Below, piece after piece: positions 1-12,428 of a stretch of 64,000 bases of DNA. The notes under the pieces were generated by a model. That model was given only the letters and a program-made list of their open reading frames with translations. It was not told where the DNA came from and searched no databases. Location of the stretch: NCBI RefSeq assembly GCF_035994945.1, contig NZ_CP108677.1:6076001-6140000 (forward strand). Direction: 5' to 3'. Origin of the DNA: Streptomyces sp. NBC_01216. Lineage in GTDB: Bacteria > Actinomycetota > Actinomycetes > Streptomycetales > Streptomycetaceae. Position numbers and translations under genes: made by a program. The number at the start of each line of letters is the position of its first letter. The stretch's first letter is position 1.

Positions 1-43
1 AGAACCGGGCTGCCGACGGGCACCCCGGGGGCAGGTCCCCACC

Positions 44-616
44 ATGACCAGCACCCTCGACCGGACCACGCCCCGCGACCTCACCGCAGACCTCCCGGCT
101 CGCTTGTCCCTCACCCCGATGACCACGCTCGTCGGCCGGCTGGACGGTGCCTGGTGGCCCCGCTCCCGCGACCTCGAAGCCGAACTCCCGCCGCTCGCCG
201 CCGCTTTGGAGGAACCCTGGGGTCGCGTCACCCGTGTCACCGTGAACCCCACCCGCTGGCCTGTCGTACCCCACACGGTCGCCGTGCACGGGCGCACACT
301 GCACGTGGGCTGGTTCACCGAACAGCACCCCGACACGCTGATCCTGCTCTCTTACACCGTCGGCCGCTGGGACCTCCTCGTCATCCCGCCCGAGACGGCA
401 CCCGCCGCGGCGGCCCGCCTGATGGCGGCCGCGGTGATCCCGGGCAGCCTCCTCACCGCGGGCATGCTCATGGCCGACGAAGCCACCGGGCGAGGCGTCC
501 GTGATGCCGCGCGGCGGGAAGCCGCCTGGGAGGGCGAGGGCGGAGCCTGTGCGGCCCCCTCCGAGGAACCGACCGGGGGAAGCGTCCACTCGTTGTCCGC
601 GAACGGCCGGAGGTGA
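44..616 (+). CDS. DUF5994 family protein
   Basis: This 190-residue protein resembles the actinobacterial DUF5994 family, whose function is unknown. The recognisable part is residues 20-150, with the segment around LDGAWWPRSRDLEAELP near the N-terminus and WFTEQHPDTLILLSYTVGRWDLLVIPP in the middle. The C-terminal 40 residues look disordered. There is no signal peptide or membrane segment. The ATG at 44 follows GGGGGCAGG about 9 bases upstream, an acceptable ribosome site. The stop lies 5 bases before the next small gene, so the two are probably co-transcribed. The family assignment is by pattern memory, not by search. Confidence 0.75.
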   Translation: MTSTLDRTTPRDLTADLPARLSLTPMTTLVGRLDGAWWPRSRDLEAELPPLAAALEEPWGRVTRVTVNPTRWPVVPHTVAVHGRTLHVGWFTEQHPDTLILLSYTVGRWDLLVIPPETAPAAAARLMAAAVIPGSLLTAGMLMADEATGRGVRDAARREAAWEGEGGACAAPSEEPTGGSVHSLSANGRR

Positions 617-621
617 GCTCC

Positions 622-792
622 GTGGAGACCGTCGTCGTCGCGGCGATCATCCTTGCGATCGTCACCGTGATGGGCTGCATCCACCTGCTCAACGCTCGGC
701 ACGACGCACGGATCGCGGTCCACCCCTCTCGGCCACCCCCTACCGAGGCATCCTGCCCCGCACGCGTCCCGAAAGGAGTCCCGCCCAGGTGA
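622..792 (+). CDS. small single-pass membrane peptide (56 aa)
   Basis: This short ORF was read directly from the sequence. It opens at GTG 622, with GGAGG at 609-613 inside the end of the upstream gene. Residues 4-22 form a hydrophobic stretch (VVVAAIILAIVTVMGCIHL) that can span the membrane once, followed by a basic, proline-rich tail. Its TGA (790-792) overlaps the GTG start of the next gene in the sequence GTGA, the 4-base overlap typical of translational coupling. It therefore sits inside a three-gene unit with the DUF5994 gene and the next small gene. No family is recognised. Confidence 0.6.
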   Translation: METVVVAAIILAIVTVMGCIHLLNARHDARIAVHPSRPPPTEASCPARVPKGVPPR

Positions 793-1055
793 AGTACATC
801 GAGACCCAGACGCCGCCGTCGCCCGGACACGCCGAGGTACGGATCATTGCGCACACGCCCGAAGCCGCCCGAGCGGTAGCGGAGGCGCTGCGCCACTGCT
901 TCGCCGGCTCGGAGCAACGCAGCTATCCCGGCCTCGACGGCGACACCCGCCTCCACCTCACCGTGGACACGGCGACACCCGCCGGCCCGGCCCGCTCCTG
1001 GCTGGCCGCGAGCACGGCCGCCGCCGGTACCGGCGCACACTCCGACGAGGTATGA
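789..1055 (+). CDS. small hypothetical protein (88 aa)
   Basis: A cytoplasmic 88-residue protein starting at GTG 789, with AAAGGAG at 771-777 about 11 bases upstream. An upstream in-frame ATG would run through the previous gene and is not preferred. The sequence (ETQTPPSPGHAEVRIIAHTP, then EALRHCFAGSEQRSYPG and LHLTVDTATP) suggests a small mixed alpha/beta fold, with two strands carrying R/H residues. It overlaps the preceding membrane-peptide gene by 4 bases. Function unknown. Confidence 0.65.
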   Translation: MKYIETQTPPSPGHAEVRIIAHTPEAARAVAEALRHCFAGSEQRSYPGLDGDTRLHLTVDTATPAGPARSWLAASTAAAGTGAHSDEV

Positions 1056-1122
1056 GAAGGCGCGGCCGGCACCCGGAACCACCTCGTGTGCCCCCACACG
1101 CCGCACGCCAAAGGACACGGTC

Positions 1123-1452
1123 ATGGCCACACCGCGCGGACGCACGTACCGCGGACAGGTGCTCCGGATTCCGTACGGAGCCGTCGAGGGCAACCGCCTG
1201 GTCGGCGCAGGACGGATCGGATCACCGTCGACCGGGAGGCCGGTGACACCCCGGTGGTGGCCACCCTCACCCACGAGGGAGTCCGGCACCGGGAGGCCGA
1301 GGAGGGCCTCGGGCGGTTCTCGGGCGGGCCGATCGGCGACACGTGGTCGAAACAGACGTGCCAGGCAGGACCGTCGAGTCGAGGGCGGTCACCTCGTGCG
1401 CAGCGCAGACCGGCAGCCGCCCGTCCCGGACCCGGAAACGGACGAACATCTT
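1123..1452 (+). pseudogene. frameshifted small hypothetical gene
   Basis: An ATG at 1123 with AAAGGA 7-12 bases upstream opens a good coding frame (MATPRGRTYRGQVLRIPYGA and on) with high GC3. After about residue 30 the protein-like frame moves: DRITVDREAGDTPVVATLTH and GLGRFSGGPIGDTW continue in a different plus frame up to about 1350. Past that point no frame is convincing. The simplest reading is one gene with at least one frameshift, near 1210-1220. The protein family is not recognised, and a sequencing error would give the same picture. Confidence 0.35.
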
Positions 1453-1730
1453 GAGCGGTTCGCCGACCGCGGTCGCGTCCGCGACGCTCCGGGGCCGCGC
1501 GATCTCCTCCACCTCGTGGATGCAGACCGGGACGTGGTCGAGCCGGGCGATCTCGTCGAAGCGCCGGTTCACCCCGCCCGCTCGCCCGCCCGTACTCGGC
1601 GGCGGCCGGCCATGCCGCCCAGGGCCTGGCGCGGGAGCCGTGTGGCGTACCCCGTCGCCGGGGAGCATCCTGGAGGCCACGCCGTCCGTGCGGCCGGACG
1701 CCGCCCCGCCGCCTGGTTGGAGGCAACAGG

Positions 1731-2930
1731 ATGACCGTCGGAGGTCGCGCGGACCCGGATCTCTCCGAGAGCTTCGGGGAGGCACTGCTCGGGGTGTTCC
1801 TGGACCGGGCACACGAGCTGCCGCCTCATCTGGTCGGCCCGCTCGTCGCGGAGACAGTGGTTCGCATAGGGGGCCGGGAACCACAGATCCTGCTTCAGGA
1901 CTACGGCCAGCAGTATCTGGTCCCTCTGCCCGGAGCGGGAGGAGCCGCCGGCGATCCGCAGCCCATCGACCGGTCCGAAGCCGGCCGCTGCTTCCTGGGG
2001 TCACACCCCGTCGAAGTCCCGGCATCCGACGGTGTACGGGTCCACCTGCCCCTGCTGGACGGCGCCGACCAGGTGGGGGTCCTCGCGGTCACCCTGGACG
2101 GGATCGACGACGACATCCGCCGCCTCCTGCGTAGGATCGCCGGCCTGGCGGCCGACCTGCTGCAGAGCAAGAACGGCTACACGGATCTCTTCTTCCGGAC
2201 CCGCCGCAGTGAACCGATGAGCGTCGCCGCGGAGATCCAGTGGTCCCTGCTGCCCCCGCTGTCGATGGTGATGCCCCACGTCGCGGTCGCCGGAGTCCTG
2301 GAGCCGGCCTATGCCGTGGCGGGGGACAGCTTCGACTACGCCCTCAACGGCGATGTCCTGCACCTGGCCATGGTCGACGCGATGGGACACGGTCTGGACG
2401 CGGCGACGATGGCCACGGTGGCCATCGGCGCGTACCGCCACGCCCGCCGGATCAGCATCGAACTGTCCGAGATCTATCTCTTCATGGACCGGGCCGTCGC
2501 CGAGCAGTTCGACCAGGACCACTTCGTGACCGCCCAGATGATGCGCCTGGACACGGACACGGGACGCCTCCACTGGGTCAACGCGGGACATCCCGCGCCC
2601 ATGCTGATCCGCTCGCACCGCGTCGTACGCCGTCTGGACAGCCCCACGACGTTCCCCGTCGGCATCGGAGGGGCCCAGCCGCAGGTCAGCACGGTGGCGC
2701 TGGAGCCGGGCGACCGCGTCCTCTGCTTCACCGACGGCCTGATCGAGGAACACGAAAGCGGGCAGGAGCAGTTCGGCGAGGAGCAGCTGATCGACTGGGT
2801 GAACCGGCTGGAGGAGGCTGACCACGGGATCCGCACGGTGGCCCGGGACCTGTCCCACACTCTCAAGCGGGCGCGTGGCGAGACCACCTCGGACGACGCG
2901 ACGCTCGTCCTGGTCGAGTGGCGCGGATGA
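1731..2930 (+). CDS. PP2C-family (SpoIIE-type) serine phosphatase
   Basis: A 399-residue protein with an N-terminal sensor-like region (about residues 1-150, GAF-like but not certain) and a C-terminal SpoIIE/PP2C phosphatase domain (about 165-395). Key motifs are AAEIQWSLLPP, VAGDSFDYALNGD, MVDAMGHGLDAA, WVNAGHPAPML, CFTDGLIEEHE and DDATLVLVEW. The aspartates in GDSFDY and in the DG and DD motifs are the usual Mn-binding ligands. Enzymes of this type dephosphorylate anti-sigma-factor antagonists in partner-switching systems. No anti-sigma gene is adjacent. The ATG at 1731 has GGAGG 10 bases upstream. Confidence 0.88.
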   Translation: MTVGGRADPDLSESFGEALLGVFLDRAHELPPHLVGPLVAETVVRIGGREPQILLQDYGQQYLVPLPGAGGAAGDPQPIDRSEAGRCFLGSHPVEVPASDGVRVHLPLLDGADQVGVLAVTLDGIDDDIRRLLRRIAGLAADLLQSKNGYTDLFFRTRRSEPMSVAAEIQWSLLPPLSMVMPHVAVAGVLEPAYAVAGDSFDYALNGDVLHLAMVDAMGHGLDAATMATVAIGAYRHARRISIELSEIYLFMDRAVAEQFDQDHFVTAQMMRLDTDTGRLHWVNAGHPAPMLIRSHRVVRRLDSPTTFPVGIGGAQPQVSTVALEPGDRVLCFTDGLIEEHESGQEQFGEEQLIDWVNRLEEADHGIRTVARDLSHTLKRARGETTSDDATLVLVEWRG

Positions 2931-3184
2931 CGCGAGGCCGTGCCGCAACGCGCCGGCAGGAGCGGCGCACAGTGGCCGAAGAGGGCAACCGTCCTTCCAC
3001 GGGGCGGACCTGACCGATCTGGAACTCGATGGCCGCGTCGCACCCGTACCGGAGTACGCCCGGCCCGTCCGGGGGCGCCGGCCCGCCGGACGCCCCGGCG
3101 CCACCGCGGCGCCGGACCGAACTGGTTCGGTTCCCCGGCCGACTGGACGCGCACTGCCCGTCGCCGGAAGGCTGTTCCCCGACG

Positions 3185-3745
3185 CTACAGCGGCGGGTTC
3201 GCACGTGGCGGGCGGACCTCTCGGTTCCTGACGGCCTGTGCGACCTGCCGGGCGGCCTGGGCGGGCGTGAGGTGAGTGGTGTCGATGACCTCGGCCTCGC
3301 GGTGCAGCCAGGTGCGGGCCGCCTCGGCATAGGGCTCGAGGTACCGGAGGCGGAAAGGGGAATCGGGACCGAGAACGGTGTCGCCCCGGATGCGCGCACG
3401 GAGGGTCGCCTGGTCGGCGTGGAGGACGAAGTGCCGTACCGGAAGGGCATGCTGGGCGAGGCCCGTACTGATCTCGTGCCAGTACCGCTCGACCAGCACC
3501 GTCATGGGCATCACCAGAGTGCCGCCGGTGTAGTCGATGACGCGGCGGGCGGTCTCGACGACGAGCGGTCGCCATGGCGGCCAGTGCTGGAAGTTGTCCG
3601 TCTCGGGCAACCCCGGTGTGACGTCCATGAGTGTTTCGCCGACCTTCTCGGCGTCGAACACCCTGGAGTCCGGAATCAGTTGCCGCACGAGCGCGGCGGT
3701 CGTCGTCTTGCCCGCGCCGTGGGTGCCGTTCAGCCATACGATCAC
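3185..3745 (-). CDS. TmrB-like AAA ATPase
   Basis: A 186-residue P-loop protein with Walker A GTHGAGKTT at residues 7-15. Its layout matches the tunicamycin-resistance protein TmrB of Bacillus: MIVWLNG start, then VFDAEKVGE, DNFQHWPPWRPLV, LVMPMTVL and HFVLHADQATLRARI, and a predicted basic helix near the C-terminus. The fold is that of small nucleotide kinases. TmrB itself is thought to bind tunicamycin, but the substrate here cannot be told from sequence. It is a stand-alone gene with about 250 non-coding bases before the upstream phosphatase. Confidence 0.8.
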   Translation of the reverse strand: MIVWLNGTHGAGKTTTAALVRQLIPDSRVFDAEKVGETLMDVTPGLPETDNFQHWPPWRPLVVETARRVIDYTGGTLVMPMTVLVERYWHEISTGLAQHALPVRHFVLHADQATLRARIRGDTVLGPDSPFRLRYLEPYAEAARTWLHREAEVIDTTHLTPAQAARQVAQAVRNREVRPPRANPPL

Positions 3746-4183
3746 GGGGCCACGCTAGCGCCGCGCGCCGTGGGATCGGCGGGAAACGGGGCCCGGTACG
3801 GCTTCGGCAGGTCGTCCGAGTCGGGCAGTGGACCGGCCGGAGCGCCCACGGGCCGGTCACGGCAATCCGTCGCGGCAGTCCGTTGACCCCGCGTACTCGG
3901 CGGGGGCGTGGGTTGTCGCAGGTGCCCTGGACGTCGGCGAACGCCGCAGTGCGACCCCACCGCCTGGGCACGGTCGGCTGACCCGCCACGAAACGGCGGT
4001 TCCCGGGACTTCGGCCACCCCCAGGGCCCCGCTCCCCACCGGGGCGGCCACCAGGGAGCGCGGCCCCTCGCCACGCCGGCCCCGACGCAGCCGGCCGCCA
4101 CCCACCGTTCGATCATGGCCGTGCACGCCCGCCTCGCTGACCCGAGGCCGCCACGGGCGATGAACCTGTTCGAGACGCGCGAG
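3746..4183. other. gene-poor stretch
   Basis: No frame on either strand shows a recognisable family. The minus strand may hold decayed continuation of the short-chain dehydrogenase whose start is at 4241, but the reading is broken in all frames. Treated as degraded DNA. Confidence 0.4.
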
Positions 4184-4241
4184 TGAAGCCGGCCGATTCC
4201 CTTGTTCGCGCCGGTGACCAGCGTAATCGTTCGTTCGCTCA
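4184..4241 (-). pseudogene. short-chain dehydrogenase (SDR) 5' remnant
   Basis: Starting at ATG 4241 on the minus strand, the first 18 residues, MSERTITLVTGANKGIGR, are the classic Rossmann start of an SDR oxidoreductase (TGxxxGIG cofactor motif). The frame then runs into sequence with no SDR features and no catalytic YxxxK. The gene is therefore a truncated remnant. It is divergent from the LysR gene at 4338 and the two share the palindrome at 4297-4319, so the LysR protein probably once controlled it. Confidence 0.6.
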
Positions 4242-4296
4242 TGGGGACCATGCTGCTCTCGGACCCCGGCAGCGGTCCAAGACCGATCGGGTGGGC

Positions 4297-4319
4297 ATCG
4301 ATACCGTCAGGGTATCGAT
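4297..4319. promoter_or_regulatory. palindromic operator in LysR/SDR divergent region
   Basis: A perfect inverted repeat: ATCGATACC, a five-base spacer GTCAG, then GGTATCGAT. It includes the T-N11-A spacing usual for LysR-type binding sites. It overlaps the expected -35 region of the LysR gene and lies upstream of the SDR remnant, as expected for an autoregulated divergent pair. Confidence 0.65.
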
Positions 4320-4325
4320 CCGGAG

Positions 4326-4331
4326 TACGGT
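4326..4331 (+). promoter_or_regulatory. -10 element of leaderless LysR transcript
   Basis: TACGGT fits TANNNT and ends 6 bases before ATG 4338, the spacing expected when transcription starts on the A of the start codon. No Shine-Dalgarno sequence is needed in that case. Confidence 0.45.
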
Positions 4332-4337
4332 GGCGGG

Positions 4338-5203
4338 ATGGAGACCGGGAGCTGCGATATTTCGTCGCTGTCGCTGAGGAGCTGCACTTCGGGCGCGCCG
4401 CGCAGCGGCTCGGGATCGCGCAGCCGCCTCTGTCGCGGGCGATCCAGCGGCTCGAACGCCGGCTCGGGGCAGCACTGCTGGATCGGACCAGCCACACCGT
4501 CACGCTGACCGAGGTCGGCTCGGTGCTGTTGGCCGAGGGCCGGGTGGCCCTCGACGCGGTCGACGCCGCCGAGCGCCGGACCCGCCGCGCAGCCCGTTCG
4601 GTGACCGGCCGGCCCGGCCTGGCCCTGATCACGAAGGCCAGCGCGTCCCGCGAACTGTTGGCCGGACTGCTCGACGCGTACGCCGCGGAACCCGACGCGG
4701 TCCCCGTCGACGTCATCCTGTGCGGCCCGTCCGAGCAGCAACGACTTCTGCGCGAAGGCCGGGCCGACGTGGCGCTGTTGCACCGACCGTTCGACTCGAC
4801 AGCCGGGTTCCACACCGAAGAGCTCAGCACTCAGGGCCAGGTCGTGGTCCGGCCGTCCGGGCATCCGCTCACCGTCCGGGCCCATGTGCACATGGCCGAC
4901 ATCACCGCCCTGCCGGGCCTGCCCCTGCCGCGCGGGCCCGACCCGGACGGTACCTACCCGCCCGGCCCCGGCCCACAAGTCCGCGACCACGCACAGTTGC
5001 TGCAGCTCGTCGCGCTCGGCCGCGCGTGCGCGGTCTCACCGGAGTCCTGTCGCGCCCAACTGCACGGTGACCTCGCCGCCGTGCCCGTGCTGGACGCGCC
5101 GGCGGTCACCACCGTCATCGCCTGGCCCCCGCGCAGCCGGTCCAGAGCCGTCGCCGACCTCGTCCGGACCGCGACACGTCTCTCAGGGCTGCCCGGTAAA
5201 TGA
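4338..5203 (+). pseudogene. LysR-family regulator, frameshifted at codon 4
   Basis: The body is a normal LysR regulator of about 288 residues. An N-terminal winged helix-turn-helix (RELRYFVAVAEELHFGRAAQ, then RLGIAQPPLSRAIQRLERRL) is followed by a type-2 periplasmic-binding effector domain. The family normally begins MET-RELRYF. The sequence has ATGGAGACC at 4338, but the following CGGGAG is in another frame because one C appears to be missing near 4345. Read in the LysR frame there is no start codon near here; the next in-frame ATGs (4241, 4250) lie upstream of the operator. Either the gene is inactive or one base was lost in sequencing. Confidence 0.6.
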
Positions 5204-5249
5204 TCTCTGACTGACGGGAACGTGGGCGGTGATCAATCCGGCCGCTCGT

Positions 5250-5401
5250 CTATCCGGCGAGGTTGAGGTTGTGCATGCGTGCGATGCCGAGCATGGTGTG
5301 GTAAGAACCATCGCCTTTGAGGCGGCAGTCGCGGAGGATCTTCCAGGTCTTCATGCGGGCAAAGACGTGCTCCTGCCGCCCCAAGCCCTCGATTCTGCGT
5401 G
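5250..5401 (-). pseudogene. IS5-type transposase C-terminal remnant
   Basis: About 50 codons in one minus frame encode GRQEHVFARMKTWKILRDCR, followed by a segment ending GIARMHNLNLAG. This is the C-terminal signature of IS5-group transposases from actinomycetes, including the final glutamate-containing helix region. No N-terminal or central DDE part is present, so this is a leftover from an old insertion. It marks the left edge of the accessory stretch that carries the hydrolase and the IS701 element. Confidence 0.7.
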
Positions 5402-5540
5402 AGGGGTCCGCCCTCTCCGAGATGTGAGGACTTCGGCATCGAGCGCCTGGCGCACCGATGAGTTTTCTGCGCCGCGGGGGTCCTATCGGAGTAACGCACA
5501 CCACAGCAGTACGGCCCCTACGCGAACCGGAGAGATGGAC

Positions 5541-6377
5541 ATGGCAACAGCGCGAGAGCAGTCGGCCAGAGTCGAGGCCCGTGTCGCCTCCGCTGACGGC
5601 ACCGAGATCGCATTCGAGCAGTCGGGCCGCGGGCCGGCCGTCGTCCTGGTTGCCTCGGCACTGGCAGACCGCTCGGACACGACCAAACTCGCGGCTCTCC
5701 TCGCCCAGCACTTCACTGTGATCAACTACGACCGGCGCGGACGGGGTGCCAGCGGTGACGCCAATGCTCACACCCCCGATCGCGAGACTGAAGACATCGC
5801 CGCGCTGGTCGAACACGTCGGCGGTTCGGCGTCGCTGTTCGGCTCGTCCTCCGGAGCCGTCCTCGCCCTGCGCGCGGCCGCTGCCGGAGTGAACGTCGAC
5901 CGCCTGGCTCTGTATGAGCCGCCGTTCGTGGTCGCCGAAGGCGACGACGGGCCGCCCGAGGATCTCGCACAGCAGATCACCGTGCTGCTTGCGGAGGGCC
6001 GGCACAGTGACGCGGTCGAGTACTTCATGACCAGAGTGCAGGGCATGCCCCGCATCGCCGTGTTCTTCATGAAGCTCATGCCGAAGACGTGGGCAAACCT
6101 CACCAAGCTGGCCAGCACTCTGCCCTATGACATCGCGGTCATGGGCGATACCCAGCAAGGCAAGCCGCTCGACGCCGAGGAGTGGAAAGGGGTGGCCGTA
6201 CGCACCCGTGTGTTGACCGGCGGCAAGAGCCCGGCCGCGTTCCAGCGCGCCGCCCTCGCCGTCACCGAGATCCTGCCGCAGGCCGACCACCGCACTCTGC
6301 CCGGGCTCAACCACGGTGCCGTCGTCATGGCTCCGAGGAAAATCGCCCCGCAGATCATCGAGTTCATCAAGGGATGA
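5541..6377 (+). CDS. alpha/beta hydrolase
   Basis: A 278-residue alpha/beta-hydrolase fold protein. The nucleophile elbow is LFGSSSGAV (Ser about 103) and the catalytic His is in LNHGAVV (about 258). YDRRGRGASGD around residues 63-73 is the usual strand-loop after the oxyanion region. There is no signal peptide, so it is cytoplasmic. ATG 5541 is preferred because GGAGAG lies 6 bases upstream; ATG 5535 would sit on the ribosome site. It lies between two transposase features and is probably acquired. Substrate unknown. Confidence 0.85.
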   Translation: MATAREQSARVEARVASADGTEIAFEQSGRGPAVVLVASALADRSDTTKLAALLAQHFTVINYDRRGRGASGDANAHTPDRETEDIAALVEHVGGSASLFGSSSGAVLALRAAAAGVNVDRLALYEPPFVVAEGDDGPPEDLAQQITVLLAEGRHSDAVEYFMTRVQGMPRIAVFFMKLMPKTWANLTKLASTLPYDIAVMGDTQQGKPLDAEEWKGVAVRTRVLTGGKSPAAFQRAALAVTEILPQADHRTLPGLNHGAVVMAPRKIAPQIIEFIKG

Positions 6378-6540
6378 GCTTGTCGTTCGAGCGGTTCGGC
6401 GGCGCTTGGTACCCCTCCTGGTACTCGGAGCGGAGCGCGACCCACCTCCAACTGACCGCCGAACCCCGGACGACCACAACTTACGAGCAAGCCCTTAGCC
6501 TCAATGCCAGAGACTCTTAAGTCACTGGTATTGGCCCTAG

Positions 6541-6565
6541 TGCTCCAGCTGTAGATCGCGATCTT
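6541..6565 (+). repeat. IS701 left inverted repeat
   Basis: Begins TGCTCCAGCTGTAGATCGCG and ends ATCTT. It matches the reverse complement of 7931-7955 except for its second base (G versus A). Confidence 0.85.
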
Positions 6566-6617
6566 GATGGTCGGGGCTGGTCCGGGAACGGGTGCGGCCA
6601 CCGGTGATCATCGGTGT

Positions 6618-10298
<3,681 letters not shown>

Positions 10299-10302
<4 letters not shown>

Positions 10303-11222
10303 CCAGCAGCACGCGGAAGCACACCGCTCTCCCCAAGGCGCAGACCCTGATCGAGGCCCTGCCCTGGCTGACCCGGCACCACGGCAAGACCGTCGTCATC
10401 AAGTTCGGCGGCAACGCCATGATCGACGAGGACCTCAAGGCGGCGTTCGCCCAGGACGTCGTCTTCCTGCGCCACGCCGGTCTCAAGCCGGTCGTCGTGC
10501 ACGGCGGCGGCCCCCAGATCAGTGCAGCCCTCGACCAGGCCGGCCTGGTCAGCGAGTTCAAGGCCGGGCTGCGGGTCACCACGCCCGAGGCCATGGACGT
10601 CGTGCGGATGGTCCTCGCCGGACAGGTCCAGCGCGAACTCGTCGGGCTGCTCAACCAGCACGGCCCGTTCGCCGTCGGCATGACCGGCGAGGACGCGCAC
10701 ACCATCACCGCCACCCAACACCGGCCGGTCATCGAGGGAGAGCGGGTCGACATCGGCCGCGTCGGTGAGATCACCGCTCTCGACACCGGAGCCATCGAGG
10801 CGCTCCTGGAGGACGGCCGGATCCCGGTCATCTCCTCCATCGCCCGTTCCCAGGACGACGGACATGTCTACAACGTCAATGCTGATACGGCGGCTGCGGC
10901 TCTCGCTGCGGCGCTGGGCGCCGAGACCCTGATGGTCCTCACCGACGTCGAGGGCCTCTACGAGGACTGGCCGCACAGCGACGAGGTCATCTCCCGGCTC
11001 ACCGCGAGCCAGCTGGAGAAGCTGCTGCCCGAACTCTCCAGCGGCATGGTGCCCAAGATGGAGGGCTGCCTGCACGCCGTACGCAACGGCGTCACCACCG
11101 CCCGGGTGATCGACGGCCGGGTCCAGCACTCGATCCTGCTGGAGATCTTCACCGACGAAGGCATCGGGACCATGGTCGTGGCCGACGAGCGGTTCACGGC
11201 CGGGGAACGGGAGGAATCGTGA
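10299..11222 (+). CDS. argB: acetylglutamate kinase
   Basis: A 307-residue amino-acid kinase that phosphorylates N-acetylglutamate, often the arginine-inhibited step. Seen: [10 protein letters not shown] near residue 32, [10 protein letters not shown] near 66, [14 protein letters not shown] and VLTDVEGLY. The basic N-terminal extension (about 20 residues before VVIKFGG) is the part that mediates hexamer formation in feedback-sensitive forms. It overlaps argJ and argD by 4 bases each. Confidence 0.97.
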
Positions 11223-12421
11223 GCGGCGCCAACGCGGAACTCGCCCGGCGGTGGCGGGGCGCGCTGATGGACAACTACGGCACGCCGCAACTGTCGCTGG
11301 TACGCGGCGAAGGCGCCCGGGTCTGGGACGCCGAGGGGAAGCCGTACCTCGACTTCGTCGGCGGCATCGCCGTCAACGCCCTCGGCCACGCCCATCCCGC
11401 GGTCGTCGACGCCGTGTCCCGGCAGATCGCGTCCCTCGGCCACGTCTCCAACCTGTTCGTCGCCGAGCCGCCCGTGGCGCTCGCCGAGCGGCTGCTCCGG
11501 CTCTTCGGCCGCCCTGGCCGGGTCTTTTTCTGCAACTCGGGCGCCGAGGCCAACGAGGGCGCCTTCAAGATCGGCCGGCTGACCGGGCGGACCCACATGG
11601 TCGCCACCCTGGGCGGCTTCCACGGCCGGACCATGGGGGCCCTCGCGCTGACCGGCCAGCCCGGCAAGCAGGACCCTTTCCGGCCGCTGCCCGGCGACGT
11701 CACGCACGTGCCCTATGGCGACACCGAGGCGCTGCGCGCCGCCGTCACCGAACAGACCGCGTTCGTCGTCATCGAGCCGATCCAGGGCGAGAACGGAGTG
11801 GTCGTACCACCCGTGGGGTACCTCCAGGCCGCCCGCGAGATCACCCGCGCGACCGGCACCCTGCTCGTCCTCGACGAGGTCCAGACGGGCATCGGCCGGA
11901 CCGGGCACTGGTTCGCCTGCCAGGGCCACGGAGTCGAGCCCGACATCGTGACGCTGGCCAAGGGGCTCGGCGGAGGGCTGCCGCTCGGCGCGACCGTCGC
12001 CTTCGGCGAGTCGGCCGAGCTCCTCCGGCCCGGACACCACGGCACCACCTTCGGCGGCAACCCGGTCTCCTGCGCCGCGGGACTGGCCGTCCTGGACACC
12101 CTGGCCGCCGAGGGAGCCCTCGACCACGTGAAGCGGGTGGGCGAGCGGCTGCGCGACGGAATCGAGGCTCTGCACCACCCGTTGGTCTCCCATGTCCGTG
12201 GTGCGGGCCTTCTGCTGGGTATCGTGCTCACCGAGTCCGTTGCCGCCCAGGTGCAGCAGGCGGCTCAGGACGCCGGACTTCTGGTGAACGCGCCCGCCCC
12301 CGATGTCGTACGGCTCATGCCGGCACTGATCGTCACCGACGCGGAGGTGGACACCTTCCTGGAAGCATTTCCGGCCGTCCTCGACGCAGCGGTGAACGGG
12401 GAAGGACGAACCGGAGAATGA
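11219..12421 (+). CDS. argD: acetylornithine aminotransferase
   Basis: A 400-residue class-III PLP aminotransferase that converts N-acetylglutamate semialdehyde to N-acetylornithine. Seen: [15 protein letters not shown], the cofactor aspartate in [15 protein letters not shown] (Asp219), and the PLP-binding Lys248 in [13 protein letters not shown]. Starts at GTG 11219, overlapping argB in GTGA. Followed after 7 bases by argR. Confidence 0.96.
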   Translation: MSGANAELARRWRGALMDNYGTPQLSLVRGEGARVWDAEGKPYLDFVGGIAVNALGHAHPAVVDAVSRQIASLGHVSNLFVAEPPVALAERLLRLFGRPGRVFFCNSGAEANEGAFKIGRLTGRTHMVATLGGFHGRTMGALALTGQPGKQDPFRPLPGDVTHVPYGDTEALRAAVTEQTAFVVIEPIQGENGVVVPPVGYLQAAREITRATGTLLVLDEVQTGIGRTGHWFACQGHGVEPDIVTLAKGLGGGLPLGATVAFGESAELLRPGHHGTTFGGNPVSCAAGLAVLDTLAAEGALDHVKRVGERLRDGIEALHHPLVSHVRGAGLLLGIVLTESVAAQVQQAAQDAGLLVNAPAPDVVRLMPALIVTDAEVDTFLEAFPAVLDAAVNGEGRTGE

Positions 12422-12428
12422 GACGACG

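Noticed and set aside
1267..1572. Minus-strand gene with FDEIARLDHVPVCIHEVEEI
   Set aside because: GC3 is good for about 60 codons, but there is no ribosome site, no family, and the plus strand gene overlaps; kept only as a finding.
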